The position numbers were made by a program, and so were the translations under genes. Of a DNA stretch of 64,000 nucleotides, positions 1-9,424 are shown piece by piece. Under the pieces are notes generated by a model that ran no database searches, was not told the DNA's origin, and saw only the letters and a program-made list of their open reading frames with translations. The stretch covers positions 70,468,366 to 70,532,365 of the forward strand of contig CM036758.1 of the NCBI GenBank assembly GCA_020796225.1, written 5' to 3'. Each line of letters starts with the position of its first letter. Within the stretch, counting starts at the first letter, position 1. Origin of the DNA: Arion vulgaris (taxonomy: Eukaryota > Mollusca > Gastropoda > Stylommatophora > Arionidae).

Positions 1-620
1 TTGACAAACGCCCATTAAAACAAGTCAAAGACTTTATATATCTAGGGAGCATTTTTTCAGCAAACAGAAGAACAACTAACGAAATCCAACACAGATGCAA
101 CAAAGCAAATCAAATCATAGGACAAATGGTGCCAATTAAAAAATGCAAACATGTCATCATGAACACAAAAAGAGCAATCAATGTTCAATACATTCTTTCT
201 CCCCACATTTTGCCATCAGTGCCAAACCTGGACGCTGACATCAAATGTTAGAAGAAAACTAGTCGCGATGGAGATGAAGTGTGTACGCAAAATGCTGGGG
301 GTAGCAAGAAGAGACCGGTTGAGAAATGAAGACATCATGAACAAATTTGGTACATCAGTATTGAGCTTCATCAAGAAACAACAAATTAAATGGTTTGGCC
401 ACATAAGCAGATTCCAACAGACAGTGCACCTCAAAGCAATGTTGCTCCGATACAATGGATACAAAGCAAAAGGCCTGCCACGCAAAAGGTGGACCTCAGA
501 GATAAAAGAGGCGACGAAAGACACTATTTATGAAGCGCACACAAGGGCCCGTTCTAGAATTCTCTTCTTATCCTTACGCTGTGAGGCAAAATGGGATTGT
601 AGAAAAGAAAAAATAAGTAA
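1..620 (+). mobile_element. RTE-like LINE 3' fragment, family A
   Basis: Reading frames on this strand give the end of a non-LTR retrotransposon reverse transcriptase: a YLGSIFS-type thumb motif near the start, then RRMLGVARRDRLRNED, KQQIKWFGHISR and the basic RKRW box. One-base indels near 413 and 435 break the frame relative to the better copy at 45310-46186. It ends in an A-rich GAAAAGAAAAAA tail near 615. The fragment sits directly upstream of DDOST exon 1 copy A. Confidence 0.85.
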
Positions 621-746
621 ATTACATTTCTTCGTGTTTGGTATATCGCCCAATCAACTCAACAATGATCATGAGACGTGTCAAATAGAAATTGGCCAAC
701 AAATGTCTACGTTTTACTCTGCATTGCTATGCTTGAGATCTTTTCA

Positions 747-828
747 AGAGTTTCTGTATGACAAGCTTGGTTCTATTTTCCCCATCAGTTGAAGATAATT
801 TCTTCTTATGAATTAATTTGTTCATCTA
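747..828 (+). pseudogene. Relic of DDOST exon 2 plus intron start (copy A)
   Basis: The bases from GAGTTTCTGTATGACAA through CCCCATCAGTTGAAG, and the ~40 bases after them, closely match the 3' end of DDOST exon 2 and the start of intron 2 (25878-25965). The relic has an extra base in the coding part that shifts the frame into a stop. Its donor GT is changed to AT (GAAG|ATAATT against GAAG|GTAATT), so it should not work as an exon. It lies about 110 bp upstream of the exon 1 start codon, the reverse of gene order. It therefore records an older rearrangement of the locus than the 1.78-kb duplication, which carries it in both copies. Confidence 0.75.
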
Positions 829-933
829 TTCAGTAATTTGTGATTAGTCGCTTATTAGGAATTTTATCGAAGTGCATCCTGGCATACTAGTATCTGGCAC
901 ACAAGTAATTGACAATTGACAACGTTTTCTAAA

Positions 934-1069
934 ATGGCGATCAAGGTAGCCGGTTTCCTTGCTTTGTTAGCGATATGTTCAGCCTCAGTTCCAGGAAAGA
1001 GGACGTTGGTTTTAGTAGACAACTGGTCTGTTCGAGAAACTCATTCAATATTCTTCAGATCACTTCGAG
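934..1069 (+). CDS. DDOST: DDOST exon 1, extra upstream copy
   Basis: The coding sequence is identical in product to 19527-19662: ATG, a hydrophobic signal peptide (MAIKVAGFLALLAICSAS), then the mature start with KRTLVLVDN and SVRETHSIFFRSLR, ending at a good donor CGAG|GTAATT in phase 1. I chose the ATG at 934 because it begins the signal peptide. No exon 2 follows before copy B; the next usable exon 2 is at 25814, about 24.7 kb away. It could be an alternative first exon giving the same protein, an orphan left by duplication, or an assembly duplicate. Keeping ORF, signal peptide and donor intact suggests the duplication is young. Confidence 0.8.
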
Positions 1070-1816
1070 GTAATTTGGATATTTACATATATTATCTTTT
1101 GATTCAACAATTCATAATAGTTGCTTGCTGCAAGTTGAGTGTGTCCAGTTGAGTGTTGACACGTCACTGGTGAAATGTCTGAAGTAAAAGTAAAAGACTA
1201 TCTAGTCTAGAGTCGAGTAACATCTCTGTCTTTATTAATAATCTATAGGACGGGATATTAATGGTTGAGTGGTAGTGTTAGAACACTCAGTGTTCTGCTC
1301 AGTTACATTACAATTTGCACTTGACTACCTACACTACTGCTGCTCGTAAATCCAAGACAAATATGTTTCATTAGTTTCAAGTGAACAGTGTTACTCACTG
1401 TTACTGTTTGTTTTTCTACGGCTATCAATAGTATTAGTATCATCCATGAATAGTATTTTGATAGTATTGTTGCAGTGAGTGTGCAGCTGCTAAGTGCATA
1501 ATATATAATATCGTTTTTTCTATTTAAAGTAAATTTGTAATATCACTTATTTAGCTTGTTAAACTGAATGATCACTGGATGTTTATTATAGAATTATAAT
1601 TATATCATACTTGTAACTTACTTGTAAGTAAATGATACTTGCACCCATAGTTTAAGTTTAGTTTAAGATATGTGTTGAAGTTAGTTGACGCCTCTTTAAC
1701 TATTTAAGTAACTACTGAGATCTCAACAACTGGTGAAGAAAACAAATATGCTTATTAAAACAAAATAGTATAGTATAAGTATTATGTATAAGTAAGCAAG
1801 TACTAACTTACTAAGA

Positions 1817-1861
1817 GAAGGGCATCCATCTAAGACTGATTTATCTTAGATGGATACCCTT
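1817..1861. repeat. Short hairpin, related to 25432-25497
   Basis: Two 17-nt arms (AGGGCATCCATCTAAGA and TCTTAGATGGATACCCT) pair with one mismatch around an 8-nt loop. The same hairpin with longer arms occurs at 25432-25497. This one starts only ~23 bp after the end of duplication copy A. Confidence 0.75.
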
Positions 1862-1929
1862 AAAAATTTGCAGTAGTTACACCATAGGAGACAGTCAATA
1901 AAATATTAATATGAAGGCTAGACATGGAC

Positions 1930-2120
1930 ACATCATTTATTAAGGGGTTCTATTTCCAAGTGGCTAAAACGCTTGCCTGTCATTTTGAAAGTTTTGGGTT
2001 CGAATCCGGACAAAGTCACAAGCGCAACTTGTTCATGAGATCCTTAGAATTGTTGTTGAGTCACGGGTACGTGCTGTTACCAACACGCTCGACAAATGAC
2101 GTGACACTTCTGCCGACATA
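1930..2120 (+). mobile_element. tRNA-derived SINE, type 1 (5' part)
   Basis: The head has an A-box-like AGTGGCTAAAACGC and a B box GGTTCGAATCC at the spacing of a tRNA gene. It is followed by a body (TTGTTCATGAG, GGAATTGTTG-like, CGTGCT) shared with 12530-12782 and, inverted, 57030-57275. It lacks a clean tRNA acceptor stem, so it is a SINE head and not a tRNA gene. Confidence 0.7.
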
Positions 2121-2318
2121 GACGAAGCCATATAGGGAAGCACAATGAAATGAACAAGGGTTCATTTACCTTACAGAGTGAAAGGTGTGTTAATCAGCGA
2201 GCCACGGAACCATCAGTATGCATACTCTTCGATATCTGTTGGGTGAGACTGAGCACCTATGGGTCTGCCCGGTGCAATGACGTCAGTTTAGTAACCAATA
2301 ACCAATAACAACATCAAG
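2115..2318 (+). mobile_element. LINE 3' tail (RNase H-bearing family)
   Basis: This segment matches the reverse complement of about 49260-49440 and, partly, 59020-59120: GCGAGCCACGGAACC, CAGTATGCATACTCTTCGA, GTGAGACTGAGCACC, GGTGCAATGACGTCA, ending in AACCAATAACCAATAAC. The 49-kb copy runs into RNase H coding sequence, so this is the 3' end of that LINE. Confidence 0.65.
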
Positions 2319-2449
2319 GTAAGAGACAGGAGATGTTGGACTCCAATTAGCCAACCTTCAATGCAGGAGACGAACTAATGATGATGAAGAACAAATGTGA
2401 ATATAGTAGTGGTAGTCATGTGCTTCTAATAAAGACATGCATGCCTTAC

Positions 2450-2536
2450 CTGTGGTTGGTTGTAGTCAGCTGTGGTATATTCAGTGTCGGAATTGTCGGA
2501 TGGTGTGACATATTCTGGGGAACTGTCACTATCAAA
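2450..2536 (-). CDS. Putative exon 2 of an unknown secreted protein
   Basis: On the minus strand a good acceptor (TTCTGTTTCAG) is followed by 87 nt open in one frame and a strong donor (CACAG|GTAAGG). The 29 codons read FDSDSSPEYVTPSDNSD, then TEYTTADYNQPQ: acidic, rich in Ser/Thr/Tyr, no Cys, no Lys/Arg. Both borders are phase 0, matching the phase-0 donor of the signal-peptide exon at 8579-8635, so the two can be joined without a frame change. No homologue is recognised. Such composition suits an extracellular matrix, mucosal or shell-type protein or a propeptide (inference). No exon 3 was found before the window edge or the duplicated block. A chance ORF flanked by two good splice sites is possible but unlikely. 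Confidence 0.5.
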
Positions 2537-2592
2537 CTGAAACAGAATGTGTATACATCATTGAATGTGTAATCTTATATTGATATATTTCA

Positions 2593-4642
2593 TACAATAA
2601 CACTTACCAAACAATAACACTTACAAAACAATAACACTTACCAAACAATAACTCTTACCGAACAAAACACTTACCGAACAATAACACTTACAAGCAATAA
2701 CATTACAACAATAACACACAAGCAATACACTTACAAACAATAACACTTACAAACAATAACACTTACCAAACAATAACACTTCCAAACAATAACACTTACC
2801 AAGCAATAACACTTGCAAACAATAACACTTATCAAACAATAACACTTACTTAAACAATAACACTTACCAAACAATAACACTTACTCGAACAATAACACTT
2901 GCAAACAATAAACTTCCAAGCAAAACATTACAAACAATAACACTTCAAACAATAACACTTACCAAGCAATAACACTTCAAACAATAACACTTACCAAACA
3001 ATAACACTTACCAAACAATAACGCTTCAAACAATAACCTACAAACAATAACACTTCAAGCAATAACACTTGCAAACAATAACACTTAAACAATAACTTCC
3101 AAACAATAACCCTTACAAAACAATAACACTTACCAAACAATAACCCTTCCAAACAATAACCTAACAATCACTTACCAAACAATAACACTTACCAAACAAT
3201 AACACTTACAAAACAATAACACTTACCAAACAATAACACTTACAAACAATAACCCTTACCAAACAATACACTTACCAAACAATAACACTTACAAAACAAT
3301 AACACTTACAAAACAATAACACTTACAAACAATAACCTTACCAAACAATAACACTTACCAAACAATAACACTTACCAAACAATAACACTTACCAAACAAT
3401 AACACTTACCAAACAATAACATTTACCAAACAATAACACTTACCAAACAATAAACTTACCAAACAATAACACTTACCAAACAATAACACTTACCAAACAA
3501 TAACACTTACCAAACAATAACACTTACCAAACAATAACACTTACCAAACAGTAACACTTACCAAACAATAACACTTACCAAAACAATACCTTACAAAACA
3601 ATAACCTTGCAAAACAATAACACTTACAAAACAATAACACTTACCAAACAATAACACTTACCAAACAGTAACACTTACAAACAATAACACTTACCAAACA
3701 ATAACACTTCCAAACAATAACTTACCAAACAATAACACTTACCAAACAATAACACTTACCAAACAATAACACTTACCAAACAATAACACTTACAAAACAG
3801 TAACACTTACCAAACAATAACACTTACCAAACAATAACACTTACCAAACAATAACACTTACCAAACAATAACACTTACCAAACAATAACACTTACCAAAC
3901 AATAACACTTACCAAACAATAACACTTACAAAACAATAACACTTACAAAACAATAACACTTACAAAACAATAACACTTACCAAAAAATAACACTTACCAA
4001 ACAATAACACTTACCAAACAATAACACTTACCAAACAATTACACTTACCAAACAATAACACTTACCAAACAATAACACTTACAAAACAGTAACACTTACC
4101 AAACAATAACACTTACCAAACAATAACACTTACCAAACAATAACACTTGCCAAACAATAACACTTACCAAACAATAACACTTACCAAACAATAACACTTA
4201 CCAAACAATTACACTTACCAAACAATAACACTTACAAAACAGTAACACTTACCAAACAATAACACTTACCAAACAATAACACTTACCAAACAGTAACACT
4301 TCAAACAATAACACTTACCAAACAATAACACTTACCAAACAATAACCCTTACCAAACAATAACACTTACCAAGCAATAACACTTACCAAACAGTAACACT
4401 TACCAAACAATAACACTTACCAAACAATAACCCTCCCAACAATAACACTTACCAAACAGTAACACTTACCAAACAATAACACTTACCAAACAATAACACT
4501 TACCAAACAGTAACACTTACCAAACAATAACCCTTACCAAACAATAACAATTACCAAACAATAACAATTCCAAACAATAACAATTACCAAACAATAACAA
4601 TTGCAAACAATAACACTTACCAAACACCAAACAATAACAAAC
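2593..4642. repeat. 17-bp minisatellite, about 2.05 kb
   Basis: The consensus unit is ACCAAACAATAACACTT, about 120 units by length. The centre (about 3330-4300) is very uniform; the left 700 bp and extreme right are more decayed, with units shortened to 13-16 bp. Common variants are ACAAAACAATAACACTT and a CAGTAAC form. On the minus strand each unit reads TTTGGTAAGTGTTATTG, so the array carries GGTAAGT, a strong 5' splice-site sequence, once per unit. 17 is not a multiple of 3 and every frame meets TAA, so it is not coding. There are no unique spacers, which rules out CRISPR. Confidence 0.97.
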
Positions 4643-4659
4643 ATAATTATTAAAGGGAA

Positions 4660-5150
4660 ATTATATTCCTCTCATACCGCTAGGAATTACATAGGTCATG
4701 CAAGCAATTTCTCAATACCGATCTATCCTGAGCAACTCGTTTAATCTATTATATAGAACTGAGTCCCATATTTCCCGCCTCTCTCAACAAAAGCTCGTAT
4801 CAGGGTTTCACTAGAGTGTTCTTTCTTTCTTCAGCCATTTTTCTCCCACTTCAATACCTGCTTTCTGATTCTTTGATCAGTTTTTTTCAGAGTATGCACA
4901 ACATATCTCCATCTTTTCTTTCTTATAACAGTTGATAATAGTGCTTAACAGACATTTCATCCCCTTTCTAGAATTTGTCCCATTTATGTCCATTATTTTT
5001 AAGACATCTATTTTCAACTGCATTCAACTTAATTTCTATATCTTTAGTCGTGTTCCAAACTCTCTGACATATTGTGTGATTGATACAGCAATGGAATTGA
5101 AAATTCAGATTCTAGATTTAAAAGTGCTTGATCTAGCTTAAAGAGGCGTT
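4660..5150 (-). mobile_element. RTE-like LINE 3' fragment, family C
   Basis: The plus sequence CCTCTCATACCGC, CATGCAAGCAATTTCTC, CCTGAGCAACTCG and the following ~400 bases match 34730-35100 and 44335-44461, and the reverse complement of 43700-43980. In that copy the reading is KRGQPKWILKRTLLREARN, the C-terminal end of an endonuclease-reverse transcriptase. Heavily mutated. Confidence 0.65.
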
Positions 5151-5214
5151 ATAATAAAGTAAAGAAACAAAGGCAACTCATATAAAATATCTCCCTGTGC
5201 GATTTTCTCTCGAT

Positions 5215-5660
5215 CCTTTGTCTTCTTCTTCTTTTTTCGTCACACTGCTACCGTGTTGTTGCCCAGTGTCGTGGTTTTCTGTTTTACTCCTGCGTTGTTC
5301 TGGTGGCTTTGGTGATTGTTATTTTGCTCTTTGACAGTATTCTGCTAAAGCCATCTAACCATCTTTTCGTGGTCTTCCTCTCGACTTCTTTCCTGATGTT
5401 CTGTTGTAGAAGACTCTGTATACTGTGGAGTTTGGATGCATTCTTATTAAGTGGCCAAACCATTTCATTCTTTGTTTCTCAATGTAATTCAAACATGGTT
5501 ATGTGCCAACTTTCCTTCTTATACTGATGTTGGTGACTTTGTCTTTTCTGGTGTTTTTGGTAACTTTTCGCAGGCAAAGCATTTTACATGAAGTTATTTT
5601 TGTGACATCGCTTGCTCATTGTCCATGTTTGGCTCTGGTAACACAAAGTAGGTGTCAGTG
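5215..5660 (-). mobile_element. RTE-like LINE 3' fragment, family B
   Basis: The minus strand encodes pieces of KQRMKWFGHLIRMH-like and K.RPRKRWLDG-like sequence followed by CERAKITITQA, as in the copies at 17697-18150 and 39780-40090. The family ends in AAGAAGAAGAAG. All three copies are short 3' ends. Confidence 0.75.
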
Positions 5661-5767
5661 AGATTTATGGGTGCCTTAACAATTGGGCTAGCTGGTATGT
5701 TACAGCATTTGCTTTATGCACTCTAGCCTCTATCTCTCTGTCTAGTCTTCCGTTGTCTCTGGAGGTT

Positions 5768-6950
5768 AAGGCGGGAGACCCACCCAGAAATAGGGTTGTA
5801 TTTTTTAAAAATTCACAGAAAAATAACTAACAAACATATTGTCATACAATTTGGCCACCTGTTGTAAAACGCATCGTTTTCGATGATAAACAACGTTTAG
5901 TGTATGTACTCTAATTAGTTATTTTAAAAATAATTAATTTTCTTGAAAATATATTGTAAACCCCCTGCATTGGGGAGAGGATTTCATAAACATAAGAAGT
6001 GCAAAGAATGCCAAACTGACATATGATGTACATATCACCCATAGCTATAGCGTGAACCTCCAAAAATGTCTAACTCAATTGGTTTTGTAGATATGGTTTT
6101 TGCAATGTCTTTCTTTCTTTCTTTCTCGAATCCTGTATGCCTCACAGCGTCAGGTCAGGAAGAGATTTCTAAAACGGGCCTAGTATGCGCTTCGTAGATA
6201 GTCTCTTTCGTCGCCTCTGTTATCTCTGAGGTCCATCTTTTGCGTGGCCGGCCTTTTCCTTTGTACCCATTGTATCGGAGCAGCATTGCTCTTTGGGGTG
6301 CACTGTCTGATGGTAATCTGCTTACGTGACCGAACCATTTAATTTGTTGTTTCTTGATGAAGTCTAGTACTGATGTTGTACCCACTTTTTTCCTGATGTC
6401 TTCATTTCTCAACCGGTCTCTTCTTGTTACACCCAGCATTCTGCGTAGACACTTCATCTCTGTTGTGACTAGTTTTCTTCTATCGTTTGTTGTCAGCGTC
6501 CAGGTTTGGCACTGGTAACATAATGTGGGAGAAAGATTGTGTTGAACATTGCTCTTTTGTGTTCATGGTGACGTGTTTGCAATGTAACCCTTCCAAATTA
6601 AAATAAATTTCAAATTAGAACAGCAATATCTCTGCTTATATACAGTTTAGACAAAAGTGGAGGTTCATGCTATAACTATGGGTGATATGTACATCATATG
6701 CCAGTTTGGCATTCTTTACACTTCTTATATTTGTGAAATCCTCTCCCCTATGCAGGGGGGGTTTTTTACAATATATTTTCTAGAAAATTAATTATTTTTA
6801 AATAACTAATTAGAGTACATACACTAAACGGTGTTTATCATCGAAAACGATGCGTTTTACAACAGGTGGCCAAATTGTATGACAATATGTTCGGTAGTTT
6901 TTTCTGTGAATTTTAAAAATACAACCCTATTTCTGGGTGGGTCTCCGCCT
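5768..6950. mobile_element. Foldback element with ~330-bp inverted arms
   Basis: The left arm (5768-6098) and right arm (6586-6950) are near-perfect reverse complements. They share GGCGGGAGACCCACCCAG, AACGCATCGTTTTCGATGAT and GCATATGATGTACATATCACCC-type blocks. There is no transposase ORF, so this is a non-autonomous foldback/MITE of ~0.7 kb before it was split by a LINE (6109-6575). TTAA abuts the left end but is not visible at the right (TGGAA), so the target-site duplication is unresolved. Confidence 0.85.
6109..6575 (-). mobile_element. RTE-like LINE 3' fragment, family A, nested in foldback
   Basis: A minus-strand frame of 100 codons reads MKCLRRMLGVTRRDRLRNED, FIKKQQIKWFGHVSRLPSD, GKGRPRKRWTSEITEATKET. 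The element ends on the left in (GAAA)n, seen as CTTTCTTTCTTTC. A 10-bp target-site duplication TTTGCAATGT flanks it exactly (6099-6108 and 6576-6585), so it inserted into the loop of an existing foldback element. Confidence 0.9.
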
Positions 6951-7094
6951 GGAACAAATAACACACAGAAAATGCTTTCTGCAGCTAAAATGTCGATCGG
7001 GAGTTCAAAAGTGCAAACACCAAAGACAATTACTGAAATGCAAGAGAGAAAAATGATGCGAACACATCGTTAAAAGATCACTTGTAGTTCATAA

Positions 7095-7640
7095 TCATCA
7101 TCAAGTAGCTTGTACTTTCTGAAACTTATCTCCCATAACAGCAGTCCTGAAAAGCTCTCTATTCTGTGCAAGATGACCAGCCTTAGGAGCAATCATTCCC
7201 AGATCGTCAATAGCATCTTGCACCCATCGTCTTCTAGGCTTTCCTCGCATTCTTCTTCCGAGCACCCCTACAAAACTATCTTTTTTTGGCACGCATTTCG
7301 TTTGATGTTTCCGAAATATTTAATTTTCCTTTTTTATGTTCTTTAACAGCAAACTCTCTTTAATATCAAGCTGTTGCAGAACAGAATCATTTGTTCTTTT
7401 CTCTGTCCATGATATTCTAAGTACTCGTCTGTAGCATTTGAATTCAAAGACATGAATGATCTTCTCCGTCGCTTTGTCAATGGTCGTCCATGTCTCACAA
7501 TAGTAATTACATTGTATAAATAACAGATATAAACTCGTAAAACTTGCACATGAAAAAACGGAATAGAGAACATGTGACAACAGAAAAAAGCAAGGAACAA
7601 ATAAGAAAAATAATATGAAGAAAATATTCATAATGTCATA
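7095..7640 (-). mobile_element. RTE-like LINE 3' fragment, family D
   Basis: The minus strand reads NYYCETWTTIDKATEKIIH, RRVLRISWTEKRTN, then after a frame change GRRMRGKPRRRWVQDAIDD and FRTAVMGDKFQKVQA. Related copies are at 28735-29070 and 51640-51910 (plus) and 59205-59440 (minus). The frame is broken near 7300. Confidence 0.8.
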
Positions 7641-8129
7641 AAGAGTTTGGTTGAAAAGATCAAACTAAACGAATTACTGAAATAATAAAAAGGCAGACTG
7701 TCATGAGTTAAATTAGAGTAATTATTGAATTTTCCGAAAGCAGTTAATTCTTATTTTACTGGTTTGTTAGCCTACACACTCTGATATAACCAAAACAAGG
7801 CTCGTCCTTAGGTTGAAATAAGTGTGCCTCAGCCTAAAGAAGCTTTAATCCCCTATGCAACAAACAAGTGAATGTGTCATCAGGTGTGGTGCAACTCGAG
7901 GAATAGCATGTCCTGTGAGTGCAATAATACAGTAGTGAGTGCTGGAAAAAGACTTACTACATCATATTCAAGTTGGATACGTTGTAATTTATGAAAAATC
8001 ATATACATATTTTGATCAAATACTACAACAAATAGAGTGTTTTTTAAACAAACAAACTTTGCATCATTGGCGACCATCATTAGAAGATGAAGATGGAAAT
8101 ATGTTGTTCATGTATGTCATATGCCAATA

Positions 8130-8290
8130 GCAGCATTGTCTAGGACATTAGTTCCGATGGACTGCAGATTGAAAATGAACGTCCAAAGGAAACATTCAGA
8201 AGAATTGTGGAAAGAGAGATGAAAGTTTGTGGTCTGACATTGGAAACAATTTGTAGAAAGGCGGCAGATCCACAACAATGAAAAAAATAT
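8130..8290 (+). mobile_element. LINE 3' terminal coding fragment
   Basis: The plus frame reads SDGLQIENERPKETFRRIV, EREMKVCGLTLETICRKAA and a stop. This is the usual C-terminal RPK.T(W/F)RR...E(M/L)K..G.T tail of RTE-type LINE polyproteins. The ~200 bases before it (7939-8129) are open in another frame but show no recognisable motif. Confidence 0.6.
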
Positions 8291-8397
8291 ATGTGTGTAA
8301 ACCTTATGTGTCAAACGGAACATGAAGGGGATATAGATAGAGATTTACTATAAATAGCAAAAGATGGTGATTATTAAACTGCAGAACTTGTTCAAAT

Positions 8398-8478
8398 ATA
8401 AGACTTGAAGTGTATTATAAAATAAATGATTTAATAAATAAATATGTGAAGACTTTCCTAGGGGAGAAGCATGGCACT
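8398..8478 (-). pseudogene. Decayed duplicate of the signal-exon 3' border
   Basis: On the minus strand, CATGCTTCTCCCCTAG|GAAAGTCTTCACATATT repeats the exon-intron border at 8579 (CATGCTTTCCCTCAG|GTAAGTCTTCACATATT) and continues for ~75 bp of matching intron. The donor GT has become GA. The unit is ~118 bp, tandemly duplicated once. It is an exon-end relic inside the first intron of the putative secreted-protein gene. Confidence 0.65.
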
Positions 8479-8578
8479 AGATGCTGCTGTCTACTAAACT
8501 GTCAGATTCCATACAAATGTAAAACTTGAAGTGAAGGATAAAATAGATAATTTAATAAATGAATATGTGAAGACTTAC

Positions 8579-8635
8579 CTGAGGGAAAGCATGAGCAACC
8601 AATAGGAAACTCAACAACGCTACTAGAACCCTCAT
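8579..8635 (-). CDS. Putative signal-peptide exon 1 of an unknown secreted protein
   Basis: The minus strand has ATG at 8635 followed by 19 codons, MRVLVALLSFLLVAHAFPQ, and a consensus donor (CTCAG|GTAAGT) in phase 0. The peptide is a textbook signal sequence: Arg near the start, a Leu/Val-rich core, and a likely cleavage site after AHA. A TATA-like element lies ~95 bp upstream. The nearest phase-compatible exon I can find on this strand is 2450-2536, across an intron of ~6 kb containing the 17-bp minisatellite. More exons may lie between or beyond. The family is unrecognised; it is probably a small secreted or extracellular protein. Confidence 0.6.
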
Positions 8636-8727
8636 GGTGATCAGAGTTAGTTGCAAGTAGAATGTTGTAGATGATTATCATCACAATTTCCTCTGACCAA
8701 GTGTTGCGATACTAACAATCCATGAAG

Positions 8728-8735
8728 CTTATATC
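8728..8735 (-). promoter_or_regulatory. TATA-like element for the secreted-protein gene
   Basis: The minus strand reads GATATAAG here, about 95 nt upstream of the ATG at 8635. A start of transcription ~30 nt downstream (around 8700) would give a 5' leader of ~65 nt. This is a single motif, so the call is tentative. Confidence 0.35.
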
Positions 8736-8759
8736 AGACTTTGAAGTCACACGATACTT

Positions 8760-9420
8760 GTCTTGTAGCTCACAAACTTCTACAAAAATGTTAATAATTA
8801 ATAAATATGATAGCATGAACATGACAAAACTTGTTTTACCAAAATTCAATATTATACATACATCACAGAGGTCAGCAGTTACATAATACTTCCAAAACGT
8901 CTGGGTATTATTTTTTTTATTAAACACCTGTAGTCATGATTTCAAATAGGTGTACATTAATTACCTGTATTTACCTGTATCAAATCGACGACTCGTTTAC
9001 CGTTGTTGATGGCTACGTTTTGTAAAGAATATGCCAAGATTTTCATTTTTTCATATACCTGCATTATGTATGTAGGTGTGATATCACTTCGACCTTTCAA
9101 TGTATACAAAACTAGTTAGAGTGTTTCATGCATTGTTCTGTCGGTGACATTTGTGCTTTCTTACGCTAATGTACAAACACTTACCTTTATCAATAATATA
9201 ACTTGTTAGAACTGTTTCATTATTTGTTTAGTTAGTATTATTATTATTATTGAATATGAAAACCAGAAATTAGAAAGTCTATGCTCTGGGAAAGTGACAT
9301 ATTTGAAAGTTGTACAGCTTTTCAGCATGCACGGTCGTTTTTCTCTTCAGCAAGGGGTCTACTTTTACTTACCTGGACACATGTTTATATATTAGCATGA
9401 ATTCGTAGTTTAGCACTTAG
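8760..9420. other. Unassigned AT-rich stretch
   Basis: No convincing exon, RNA or repeat was recognised. It contains two CAGGTAAAT/CAGGTAATT-like sites on the minus strand near 8965-8985 without an open exon before them. It probably includes the upstream region of the putative minus-strand gene. Confidence 0.4.
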
Positions 9421-9424
9421 ATTG

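Larger units (their letters stand above)
1..1794 (+). repeat. Segmental duplication copy A (with DDOST exon 1)
   Basis: This stretch matches 18590-20368 almost base for base in the same orientation. It contains a LINE fragment, an exon-2-like relic, DDOST exon 1 and the first ~720 bp of intron 1. Differences are scattered substitutions and small indels at short tandem repeats, for example one extra GTAAAA step near 1190 and a changed TTTCA/GTGAACAG stretch near 1370-1410. Similarity stops at 1794, after which copy A runs into a hairpin and a SINE while copy B runs into the DDE element. The left end is cut by the window edge. A real recent duplication or an assembly artefact are both possible. 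Confidence 0.95.

Noticed and set aside
181..792. 203-codon plus-strand ORF at the left edge
   Set aside because: It is LINE family A coding sequence running by chance into the DDOST exon-2 relic; not a host gene.
2593..4642. CRISPR-like array
   Set aside because: Units are contiguous 17-mers without unique spacers, in a eukaryotic intron; it is a minisatellite. The same reasoning excludes 15527-16320.
7939..8130. 63-codon plus-strand ORF with plausible composition (HIQVGYVVIYEKSYTYFDQ)
   Set aside because: No known motif, and it abuts a LINE tail in another frame; could be LINE remnant. Not strong enough to call a gene.
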